From Thermoplasmatota archaeon (lineage in GTDB: Archaea > Thermoplasmatota > Thermoplasmata > UBA10834), in assembly GCA_030836605.1 (NCBI GenBank), contig JAUPMC010000184.1, positions 1-8,282 of the forward strand: 8,282 nt of DNA, written 5' to 3'. The position numbers were made by a program, and so were the translations under genes. The notes beneath the pieces are model-generated. The model did no database searches. It saw only the letters and a program-made list of their open reading frames with translations, and was not told the DNA's origin. Below, one piece after another: positions 1-5,859 of this stretch. The stretch's first letter is position 1. Each line of letters starts with the position of its first letter.

Positions 1-31
1 CTTCCAAGAACTTCAACGATTCCGTCCTCAT
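1..31 (-). CDS. Possible start of a divergent gene, cut by the window edge
   Basis: On the minus strand an ATG at 31-29 opens a frame reading MRTESLKFLE before the window ends. It is preceded by a strong Shine-Dalgarno stretch (GGGAGAGG, 38-45) with a 6-nt spacer, and by a weak TATA-like element about 43 nt upstream of the ATG, close to the 47-nt spacing seen for gcvH. Eight of the ten visible codons end in G or C, as in neighbouring genes. Too little is visible to name a product. A competing reading is the tail of a + strand gene in the frame 3-74, ending in TAA with the residues LAHQRTFRR; it lacks independent support. The divergent-start reading is an inference from signals, not from homology. 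Confidence 0.4.
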   Translation of the reverse strand, partial: MRTESLKFLE

Positions 32-67
32 GAGAAACCTCTCCCTGGCTCATCAACGGACTTTCCG

Positions 68-75
68 TAGATAAC
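68..75 (-). promoter_or_regulatory. Weak TATA-like element for the divergent left-edge gene
   Basis: Minus-strand GTTATCTA lies in an AT-richer patch about 43 nt before the candidate ATG at 31. The position fits an archaeal TATA box with a start site near 47-50, but the match is degenerate. It depends on the left-edge gene being real. Confidence 0.25.
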
Positions 76-111
76 TCTTGCTACGTCTCGCGCTGGCTGC
101 CCACGTCCGTC

Positions 112-144
112 GCCCCCCTGGAGAGGTTCTCCCGGCAAGGGGGC
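112..144. other. Nested inverted repeat between the left-edge gene and gcvH
   Basis: GCCCCC (112-117) can pair with GGGGGC (139-144), and inside it GGAGA (120-124) can pair with TCTCC (128-132) around a 3-nt loop. No T-run follows, so it does not look like an ordinary archaeal terminator. It lies just upstream of the gcvH TATA box and could be an operator, a structural element or chance in GC-rich DNA. Confidence 0.3.
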
Positions 145-168
145 TTGAGCGGCGAGTGTGTGGACAAA

Positions 169-176
169 TTATAAAT
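169..176 (+). promoter_or_regulatory. Archaeal TATA box for gcvH
   Basis: TTATAAAT stands out in a GC-rich region and lies about 47 nt before the gcvH ATG. With the usual archaeal spacing of about 25 nt, transcription would start near 197-200, leaving a leader of roughly 20 nt that includes the Shine-Dalgarno GGAGG at 208-212, 6 nt before the ATG. Confidence 0.7.
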
Positions 177-218
177 CGAGACAAGCTAATCAGAGCGAGG
201 CGGTACGGGAGGCCAGAC

Positions 219-602
219 ATGTCCAACGTTTTGCCGGATCTCAAGTACACGAAGGACCATGAGTGGGTGAAGGTCGAGGGTAACCTCGCACGCGTGGGCA
301 TAACGGACCACGCACAGGCGGAACTGACCGAGATAGTCTTCGTGGAGCTCCCCAGCGTCGGGAAGGACGTCGCCAAGGCGACCGTCCTGGGGAACGTCGA
401 GTCGGTCAAGACCGTCTCCGAGGTGTTCTCCCCGGTGAGCGGGACCGTCAAGGAGAAGAACGACAAGCTGGTCGACTCGCCCGAGCTCCTGAACAAGGAC
501 CCGTACGGCCAGGGCTGGATCGCGGCTGTCGAGATGAGCAACCCGGACGACCTCGCGGACCTCATGTCCGCCGAGGACTACAAGAAGCTCCTCGGGGAGT
601 GA
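219..602 (+). CDS. gcvH: Glycine cleavage system H protein
   Basis: This 127-residue protein is a full-length GcvH, the lipoyl carrier that shuttles the aminomethyl group between the P, T and L proteins of glycine cleavage in the cytoplasm. Family hallmarks visible are YTKDHEWVKVEG at 10-21, GITDHAQ at 27-33, FVELPSVGK at 41-49, the lipoylation site ESVK with Lys64, the hairpin SPVSGTV at 71-77, and DPYGQGWI at 94-101. The ATG at 219 was chosen over an upstream in-frame ATG at 78 because homology begins right after it, GGAGG lies 6 nt upstream, and the TATA box at 169 makes a start at 78 unlikely. No gcvT, gcvP or lipoate ligase gene is in the window. The next gene follows after 39 nt and may be co-transcribed. 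The sequence looks like a standard H protein rather than an LbpA-type sulfur-oxidation lipoyl protein. Confidence 0.95.
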   Translation: MSNVLPDLKYTKDHEWVKVEGNLARVGITDHAQAELTEIVFVELPSVGKDVAKATVLGNVESVKTVSEVFSPVSGTVKEKNDKLVDSPELLNKDPYGQGWIAAVEMSNPDDLADLMSAEDYKKLLGE

Positions 603-641
603 GCCCCGGGCTTCGGGCCTGCATCCTGGAAGGCGCCTGCG

Positions 642-1148
642 ATGAAGAAGGAAGTCTCGGTGGACGACGGGACCGATGCGTTCTCAGGGTTCCCGGTTGT
701 GCTGTGCAGCGTCGGCGGGGAGAAGGACAACATCATCACCCTCGCCCTGTGCCATGTGTTCTCGTTCAAGCCCGCCCTGGTCGGTATAGGCGTCTCCCCG
801 AAGAGGTTCAGTTACGGCCTGCTCCGGAAGAGCGAGGACTTCGCAGTGAACATACCGACCAGACGACAGCTAGAGGCCGTCCAGGTGTGCGGCTCCAAGT
901 CCGGTAGACGGGTGGACAAGTTCAAGGCGGCGGGACTGACGAGGGAGAAGGCCAGCAAGATATCGTCGCCCCTGGTCGCCGAGTGCCCGGTGAGCCTGGA
1001 GTGCGTCAAGGTCAAGGAAGTCGAGACGGGGGACCATGTCTGGTTCGTCGGGGAGGTCGTCGCGGCCCGCAGGGAGGAGTCGTACGACAAGGCCGACATG
1101 CTCCTGTACTGGGGAGATTACCGGGTCATAGGGGAGAAGCTGGGCTGA
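642..1148 (+). CDS. Flavin reductase-like domain protein (flavoredoxin type)
   Basis: This 168-residue protein belongs to the flavin reductase-like family, which binds FMN in a split beta-barrel and often acts as a small flavoprotein electron carrier or NAD(P)H:flavin reductase. Characteristic segments are the early strand FPVVLCSV (17-24), the DNIITLALCHVFSFKP region (29-44) that normally contacts FMN phosphate, VGIGVSPKRFSYGLLRKSEDFAVNIP as a contiguous block at 47-72, the CGSKSGRRVDKF segment at 83-94, and the closing GDHVWFVGEVVAAR at 130-143. It has three cysteines near the middle (37, 83, 115) but no Fe-S or zinc motif. The ATG at 642 follows only a weak GGAAGG 10-15 nt upstream. The partner and substrate cannot be read from sequence. 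It is on the same strand as gcvH, 39 nt downstream. Confidence 0.85.
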   Translation: MKKEVSVDDGTDAFSGFPVVLCSVGGEKDNIITLALCHVFSFKPALVGIGVSPKRFSYGLLRKSEDFAVNIPTRRQLEAVQVCGSKSGRRVDKFKAAGLTREKASKISSPLVAECPVSLECVKVKEVETGDHVWFVGEVVAARREESYDKADMLLYWGDYRVIGEKLG

Positions 1149-1194
1149 GCGGGCCCCGTGGCAGTCCTCAGGCAGCTTCATTAGCCCCTTCGAC

Positions 1195-1202
1195 GCTTAA
1201 GC
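1195..1202 (+). promoter_or_regulatory. Possible TATA-like element before the zinc-ribbon pair
   Basis: The palindrome GCTTAAGC is the most AT-rich point in the 66-nt gap after the flavin reductase gene and resembles the CTTAAAT element at 2457. With archaeal spacing, transcription would begin near 1222-1225, almost on the GTG at 1224, which would give a nearly leaderless message. The match is weak. Confidence 0.3.
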
Positions 1203-1223
1203 CGTTTCGGAGAGGTGGCGCAG

Positions 1224-1619
1224 GTGTCTGGACCAGAGCCCGGTGTGAGAGTTCCCGACGCTGAGGGCCGTCTGACCGCCTCGGGTGCGGCGGAGACCGA
1301 GTTCCGCTTCTGCCCGACTTGCGGGCGCGGCATCGACCGGCGCGCCTCGTTCTGCCAGTATTGCGCGAGGGCCTTGGACGAGTCCGTCCCCCAGTCCGTC
1401 TATCACGAGCCGATATCGGCGGGGAAGCGCGTGTTGCTCTATCTGTGCTCGTTGCTGATACCGATGTTCGGGATCGCGCTGGGTATAATCTATACAGACA
1501 AGGATGACGAGGAGCACAGGTCGGTGGGCATGAAGTGCCTCATACTGGGAGCGATATCCCTCATCTTCGTGCCCACGGTGTTGGCCGCCGTCATGTACGT
1601 GATGGTCCTCGGAATGTGA
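1224..1619 (+). CDS. Zinc-ribbon membrane protein with a pilin-type C-terminal helix
   Basis: I do not recognise a named family for this 131-residue protein. Numbered from the GTG at 1224, it has a disordered acidic N-terminus, a zinc ribbon with CxxC pairs at Cys30/33 and Cys44/47, a first hydrophobic segment at about 70-90 with a central proline (IPMFGIALG), a charged loop rich in D and E, and a second hydrophobic helix at about 104-130 ending LAAVMYVMVLGM. That ending matches the N-terminal helix typical of archaeal type IV pilins (LAAVLYVMV type), but the protein stops immediately after it. The GTG at 1224 is preferred to the GTG at 1215 because GGAGAGG (1209-1215) sits 8 nt before it and overlaps the other. 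It is paralogous to the next gene, 24 nt downstream, with 14 identical bases at 1536-1549 and 1959-1972, so the pair looks like a tandem duplication in one transcript. Confidence 0.8.
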   Translation: MSGPEPGVRVPDAEGRLTASGAAETEFRFCPTCGRGIDRRASFCQYCARALDESVPQSVYHEPISAGKRVLLYLCSLLIPMFGIALGIIYTDKDDEEHRSVGMKCLILGAISLIFVPTVLAAVMYVMVLGM

Positions 1620-1643
1620 TCCCGGAAGGAAGGATGTGGTTGA

Positions 1644-2429
1644 ATGGTGCTTTGTCCGAATTGCGGAGGCGAGAGTCCAGAAGGCGCGAATGCATGCGCG
1701 AAGTGTGGAACCCCTCTCGGGCCAGCGGCTAGGCATTGCGTGTCTTGTGGCCGGTCCATCGGGTTCCACGTGAACGTGTGCCCGTACTGCGGCCACGACT
1801 TCCGGGTCCAGCCTCAAGGCCCGGTCCGTGAGTCGTTGAGCGGCGGTGTCAGGGTCCTCCTTTACCTCGTCTCCTTCCTCGTCCCCGTCGTCGGCATCAT
1901 CCTCGGGATAGTCTTCATGGTCAGAGCGGACCCCGAGTACAAGCGCATGGGGAAGATATGCCTCATACTGGGCGTTGTGGCGATAGTCGTGGAGATCGGG
2001 CTCGCGGCGGTGCTGTACGTCATGGTCCTAGGGTTCTCGGGGCCTGATGTCCACACGCCCGTCACCACTCTGACCGGGGTGCCCGCCGACGATGGGTGGA
2101 AGTTCATTATCGGGCCGATCAACTCGGAGGTCACTTGGACCGAGGTTTCGATACTGGTCACGACTCTCGATGGAACGGTGGGGTGGACCCCGTCCGCGTC
2201 GGACCTCACGGGTGGCGTCGGAACGACCTATGATTACGGGGCCGAGACCCTGGGCGCGCTTTCAGTGACGCTCACGGTGACGGACATCTCCGGGGACGGC
2301 CACCTGGAATTTGGAGACTACTTCATATTCACGGCCTCGCCCGGCTTCAGCGCCGAGGAGGACTACACGGTCGCGCTGATATACGAGCCGACCGACGGGA
2401 TTATGGCCAATGCCGTGTTCAGCGGGTGA
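1644..2429 (+). CDS. Double zinc-ribbon membrane protein with a pilin-like C-terminal domain
   Basis: This 261-residue protein is the larger paralogue of the gene before it. It has two zinc ribbons, Cys4/7/18/21 and Cys32/35/46/49, a proline-containing hydrophobic segment at about 70-93 (FLVPVVGIILGIVF), a loop RADPEYKRMGK, and a second hydrophobic helix at about 105-130 ending LAAVLYVMVLGF, very like an archaeal type IV pilin N-terminal helix. Residues 135-261 form a beta-rich domain with SEVTWTEVSILV, VTDISGDGHLEFGDYFIFTA and YTVALIYEPTDGIMANAVF, the pattern seen in C-terminal domains of archaeal pilin-like proteins. No class III signal-peptide cleavage motif is visible before the helix. 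A GGAAGGAAGG stretch (1624-1633) precedes the ATG. I infer an envelope-anchored pilin-like protein with zinc ribbons; whether it enters a pilus or senses or assembles something is unknown. Confidence 0.8.
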   Translation: MVLCPNCGGESPEGANACAKCGTPLGPAARHCVSCGRSIGFHVNVCPYCGHDFRVQPQGPVRESLSGGVRVLLYLVSFLVPVVGIILGIVFMVRADPEYKRMGKICLILGVVAIVVEIGLAAVLYVMVLGFSGPDVHTPVTTLTGVPADDGWKFIIGPINSEVTWTEVSILVTTLDGTVGWTPSASDLTGGVGTTYDYGAETLGALSVTLTVTDISGDGHLEFGDYFIFTASPGFSAEEDYTVALIYEPTDGIMANAVFSG

Positions 2430-2456
2430 GACCGAGGCCGCCTCCGCCTGTCAACC

Positions 2457-2463
2457 CTTAAAT
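2457..2463 (+). promoter_or_regulatory. TATA-like box for the molybdopterin oxidoreductase gene
   Basis: CTTAAAT lies 28 nt after the preceding stop in GC-rich surroundings. Archaeal spacing puts the transcript start near 2485-2490, upstream of the Shine-Dalgarno at 2515 and the CTG at 2527, giving a leader of about 40 nt. This placement supports a start near 2527 but does not exclude the ATG at 2575. Confidence 0.5.
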
Positions 2464-2491
2464 GCTCGTAATCGGTTCTAGTGGTCGCGGT

Positions 2492-2507
2492 AGCGGCCAG
2501 CACCGCT
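2492..2507 (+). other. Small leader hairpin before the molybdopterin gene
   Basis: AGCGG (2492-2496) can pair with CCGCT (2503-2507) around a 6-nt loop. It would lie at the 5' end of the predicted leader, 8 nt before the Shine-Dalgarno site. With five pairs it is weak and may be chance. Confidence 0.2.
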
Positions 2508-2514
2508 CGGAACC

Positions 2515-2529
2515 GGAGGGGCCCCCCTG
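2515..2529 (+). promoter_or_regulatory. Shine-Dalgarno and CTG start codon of the molybdopterin oxidoreductase
   Basis: GGAGG (2515-2519), a 7-nt spacer GGCCCCC, then CTG at 2527. Between the in-frame TAG at 2491 and the first cysteine of the Fe-S motif at 2545, CTG is the only codon of NTG type. AGGG (2517-2520) could pair with CCCT (2525-2528), folding the Shine-Dalgarno onto the start codon itself; this may be incidental. Confidence 0.7.
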
Positions 2530-4470
2530 TACGTCTTCAGCACATGCCCGCGGGATTGCTACGACACATGTTCTATGGTCTCCAGGGTGAAGAACGGCCG
2601 GCTGCACGGCTCGGAGCCGAACAGCAAGCACCCGTTCACGGGCGACCTCCTGTGCCCTAAGGGCCGGAACCTCGGCCCGTACGTCTACTCGAAGCAGAGG
2701 CTCATGTACCCGATGCGCAGGACGGGGAAGAAGGGCTCGGGCGAGTTCGAGAAGATCACGTGGAACGACGCGCTCAAGGAGATTGCCCAGAAGGTGAGGG
2801 AGGTCTCGGACAGGGACGGGCCGGAGTCGATCCTCCAGTACGATTACGCGGGGACGATGGGCCTGGTCCAGAGGCACTTCCCCAGCAGGTTCTTCAACGC
2901 CATTGGGGCCTCGCGCATCTCGCACACGATATGCTCCAGGGCGGGCGACAAGGCGCTGCAGGTCGTGTACGGGTCCAACCTCGGCATGCTGCCCGATGAG
3001 ATCGAGAAGTGCAGGCTCATCGTGGTCTGGGGCATGAACCCCGCCTGGAGCAGCGTCCACGGGTTCGAGATACTGAAGCGCGCGGCGAAGCGCGGCGCGA
3101 AGATATACGTCGTCGACCCCGTGAGGACGGCCACCGCCGAGGTCGGGGTGCATCTCCAGATCAAGCCGGCGACGGACGGCGCCCTGGCGCTCGGCATCAT
3201 GAACCACCATATCCAGAACAGGCTCTGCAACGAGATATTCCTGGACCACAACACGGTGGGTTTCGACCGGCTCGCGGGAGTGGCGGCCAAGTTCGATATG
3301 AACACCATATCTCGGACCACTGGGCTATCGACCAGGCAGATCGAGGACTTCATAGGCGACTATGTCTCCCAGAGGCCGAACTGCATCATGATCGGCTACG
3401 GGATGCAGAGGCAGAAGAACGGCGGGGAGATGGTCAGGGCCATAAGCATCCTCCCGGCCCTCATCGGCGAGAACAGGGGGTTCTTCTACTCCACGGACCT
3501 GGGCGACTTCGACATGGACTACCTCGAGGGCAGGTCCCTCAGGACCAGGAAACTCACGACCTACAACATGGTCGATATCGGGCGCACGCTCCAGACGGGC
3601 AGGGTCAAGATGATGTTCGTTTACAACTCGAACCCTCTCGCGACCTTGCCCAACCAGAAGCTCGTCAGGAAGGGGTTCGCGAGCGAGGACATGTACACGG
3701 TCGTCCACGACCTCTACCAGACGGACACCGCGGACTACGCGGACATCGTGCTGCCCGCGACGAGCTTCTTCGAGCAGTACGACATCCACACGTCCTACTT
3801 CCACAACTACCTGTCCGTGAACGAGAAGGCCATCGAGCCGCTGGGAGAGGCGAGGTGCAACAGCGACACCTTCAGGGCGCTCGCGTCCGCCATGAGGCTC
3901 ACCCAGAGGGAGCTCTTCGAGGAGGACGAGAAGGTCGCGAAGAACCTCGTCTCGAAGAGCAAGTCCGTCGAGGGCAAGTTCGAGGACCTGACGAAGAAGG
4001 GCTTCCTGAGGCTCAAGGTCCCGAACAGGAAGACGTACGACACCCCATCGAAGAAGATAGAGCTGTACTCCGCGTCCGCGGAGGCCGAGGGCCTCGGCGG
4101 GCTCCCGTCGCACGTGCAGGTGTCCAGCAACCTCCCGTACATGCTCCTGACGCCGGTCCACAAGTTCCTCGTCAGGTCCCAGTACCACCAGAGGTGGCAG
4201 GACATCAAGCCCGTGGTCTACGTCAACCCCAAGGACGCGAAGGCGGAAGGCGTGGAGGACGGCTCCGTGATCACCCTCGCCAACGAGCTCGGGGAGTGGG
4301 ACGTCAAGTGCGAGCTCTCGGAGGCGGTCCCCAGGGGCGTGCTCATGACATACTCCGTGCTCTGGCCGAAGCTCTGCGGCGGCTCGAGCGCGAACTTCCT
4401 GACGACCGACTTCGTCCAGAGGTACGGCCAGAACTCGGGCTTCGCCTCCACATTCGTCAGGATCGCGTGA
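2527..4470 (+). CDS. Molybdopterin-dependent oxidoreductase, [4Fe-4S]-containing, CTG start
   Basis: This 647-residue protein is a MopB-superfamily catalytic subunit binding bis-MGD with Mo or W and one [4Fe-4S] cluster. From the CTG at 2527 the N-terminus supplies Cys7, Cys11, Cys15 (CPRDCYDTC) and Cys43 (LLCPKGR), a complete cluster site. The cofactor core follows, with HTICSRAG around Cys136, a candidate metal-ligating cysteine, and VWGMNPAW and VVDPVRTATAE near 167-206. A C-terminal molybdopterin-dinucleotide-binding domain spans about 535-647 (MLLTPVHKF to the end, including PKDAKAEGVEDGSVI). A start at the ATG at 2575 would discard three cluster cysteines. There is no Tat signal, so the enzyme is probably cytoplasmic. 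The substrate cannot be assigned; formate dehydrogenase, thiosulfate or polysulfide reductase and other activities share this fold. No Fe-S or membrane partner subunit is adjacent. It converges on the aspartate kinase gene with 3 nt between stops. Confidence 0.9.
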   Translation: MYVFSTCPRDCYDTCSMVSRVKNGRLHGSEPNSKHPFTGDLLCPKGRNLGPYVYSKQRLMYPMRRTGKKGSGEFEKITWNDALKEIAQKVREVSDRDGPESILQYDYAGTMGLVQRHFPSRFFNAIGASRISHTICSRAGDKALQVVYGSNLGMLPDEIEKCRLIVVWGMNPAWSSVHGFEILKRAAKRGAKIYVVDPVRTATAEVGVHLQIKPATDGALALGIMNHHIQNRLCNEIFLDHNTVGFDRLAGVAAKFDMNTISRTTGLSTRQIEDFIGDYVSQRPNCIMIGYGMQRQKNGGEMVRAISILPALIGENRGFFYSTDLGDFDMDYLEGRSLRTRKLTTYNMVDIGRTLQTGRVKMMFVYNSNPLATLPNQKLVRKGFASEDMYTVVHDLYQTDTADYADIVLPATSFFEQYDIHTSYFHNYLSVNEKAIEPLGEARCNSDTFRALASAMRLTQRELFEEDEKVAKNLVSKSKSVEGKFEDLTKKGFLRLKVPNRKTYDTPSKKIELYSASAEAEGLGGLPSHVQVSSNLPYMLLTPVHKFLVRSQYHQRWQDIKPVVYVNPKDAKAEGVEDGSVITLANELGEWDVKCELSEAVPRGVLMTYSVLWPKLCGGSSANFLTTDFVQRYGQNSGFASTFVRIA

Positions 4471-4473
4471 GCC

Positions 4474-5859
4474 TCACTCGGCGTCCTTCCTGTCGCCGAG
4501 CGAGCCGAAGAACTCGTCGTGTATGGCCGTGATGGTCTTCTTGAGGTCCTTGTGGTTCACGCTGAAGTGGTAGGCGACGGTGGACGCGCCCGCGGATATG
4601 AGCTCCACGTTGACCTTCCCGGCCGCGACCGCCTTGAAGACCCTCGCCGCGACCCCTTCCGTGTATCCGAGCCCTTCCCCGACGGTGCACACCAGCGCCG
4701 CCCCGGGGGTGATCTCGAAGCTCTCGCCCACGCCGCCGATGACCTTCTTTATCGCCCTCTTCGCCTGCGGTATCTGCTGCTCGTCTATGAGGACCGCGAC
4801 GCACGTCTGCGACGTGGTCGCGGAGAAGATGTTCACATCCTCCTGCGACAGGCAGCTGGTGATGTCCGCCAGGAACCCGGACCTGTACCCCGCGCCCGTG
4901 TCGTATACCTTGAGCGTGGCGACCTTGGGGACGTAGGACACGCTCTTGATTACGTCCTTGCGCGTCATCCTGCCGTTCCCTATGACGGTGCCTGGGGACT
5001 CCGGGTTGTAGAGGTTCTTGATGACGATCTCGATGCCCTTCTGCCTCGCGGGCTGGACCGCCCTCGCGTGCAGCACCTGGGCCCCGAAGTACGCGAGCTC
5101 GGCCGCCTCCTCGTACGAGAGCCGGTCTATCATGAACGCGTCCTTGACGAGCTTCGGGTCGGCGCTCATGAACCCGTCGACCTCCTTCCATATCTCGATC
5201 GGCTTCGCGTTGACCGAGTAGGCTATCACGGCGGCGGTGTAGTCCGTCCCGCTGCGCCCGACCGTGGTCACGTGCCCCTCCGGCGTTATCCCGAAGAAGC
5301 CGGTGACGACGGGCACGATGCCCTTGTCCAAGGCGGTCTCCAGCGTCGGGCCCATGTTCCTCTCGCACTGGTCGAGGAGGGCGACCGCGTTCCCGTGCTG
5401 GTCGTCCGTGATGAACCCGAGCGCGTCCGTCTCCATAGGGACGGCGTCGACGCCGTCGTTCGAGAGCCTGGACGCGAGCACGATCGCGGACAGCCGCTCG
5501 CCGAAGCTGAGGACCAGGTCCTTCGTCCTCGGGGTCAGCTCCTCGGTGTACGTGACGCCGTACAGGAGCCGCTCGAGCTTGGTGACCTTCGCCTCGATCA
5601 TGTTGAGGGCGTCCTTCCTGGCCTCGCCCTCGACCTTGGAGACCGTGTCCACGTGCCTCATCCTGAGGGCGAGCAGGAAGTCGTCTATCTCCCTCTCCTG
5701 CCTCGGCTTGGACACGAAGTCCTTGAGCGCGTTGGTCACCCCCGAGGCGGCCGACACGACCACGACCTTCCGGTCCTTCTCCGACCTGACCACTCCCGAC
5801 ACCCTGTCCAGGGCGTCCTCCGTCCCGAGGCATGTGCCTCCGAACTTCATCACTTTCAT
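4474..5859 (-). CDS. lysC: Aspartate kinase with two ACT domains
   Basis: This 461-residue monofunctional aspartokinase phosphorylates aspartate with ATP to give aspartyl phosphate, the entry step to aspartate semialdehyde. The amino-acid-kinase domain covers about 1-290, with KFGGT at 5-9, SFGERLSA at 118-125, GRSGTD at 201-206, the nucleotide-site segment VDGFMSADP at 227-235 and GAQVLHARA at 259-267. Two ACT domains follow (about 314-378 and 388-455), the usual site of feedback inhibition by lysine, threonine or methionine. The ligand cannot be read here. The ATG at 5859 overlaps the upstream stop as ATGA and has GAGGTGA 4 nt upstream, so translation is probably coupled. It is the last gene of the homocysteine operon. 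No homoserine dehydrogenase is fused or adjacent, so the kinase is paired with the semialdehyde-to-homocysteine branch in this operon. Confidence 0.95.
   Translation of the reverse strand: MKVMKFGGTCLGTEDALDRVSGVVRSEKDRKVVVVSAASGVTNALKDFVSKPRQEREIDDFLLALRMRHVDTVSKVEGEARKDALNMIEAKVTKLERLLYGVTYTEELTPRTKDLVLSFGERLSAIVLASRLSNDGVDAVPMETDALGFITDDQHGNAVALLDQCERNMGPTLETALDKGIVPVVTGFFGITPEGHVTTVGRSGTDYTAAVIAYSVNAKPIEIWKEVDGFMSADPKLVKDAFMIDRLSYEEAAELAYFGAQVLHARAVQPARQKGIEIVIKNLYNPESPGTVIGNGRMTRKDVIKSVSYVPKVATLKVYDTGAGYRSGFLADITSCLSQEDVNIFSATTSQTCVAVLIDEQQIPQAKRAIKKVIGGVGESFEITPGAALVCTVGEGLGYTEGVAARVFKAVAAGKVNVELISAGASTVAYHFSVNHKDLKKTITAIHDEFFGSLGDRKDAE

Noticed and set aside
3..74. Tail of a + strand gene ending in TAA at 72-74
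   Set aside because: It is open for only 23 codons and loses the local GC3 pattern toward its end. The divergent minus-strand start at 31 has a Shine-Dalgarno site and a TATA-like element, so I favour that, but I cannot exclude this reading.
112..144. tRNA or intrinsic terminator at the GC-rich hairpin
   Set aside because: No T-loop consensus or cloverleaf pairing fits, and there is no T-run after the stem.
78..218. N-terminal extension of GcvH from the ATG at 78
   Set aside because: The extra 47 residues have no GcvH similarity, and the region contains the TATA box and Shine-Dalgarno of the shorter form.
2481..2577. Frameshifted upstream GTG start for the molybdopterin gene
   Set aside because: It would need an indel. 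The CTG in the correct frame with a GGAGG site explains the full N-terminus without invoking an error.
3009..4532. A 507-codon open frame on the + strand inside the molybdopterin gene
   Set aside because: It is an out-of-frame reading of the molybdopterin oxidoreductase, extremely Arg/Gly/Glu-rich, with no recognisable domain.
4457..5833. A 458-codon minus-strand frame overlapping aspartate kinase
   Set aside because: It is an alternative frame on the same strand as aspartate kinase, dominated by Arg and Gly, a typical GC-rich shadow.
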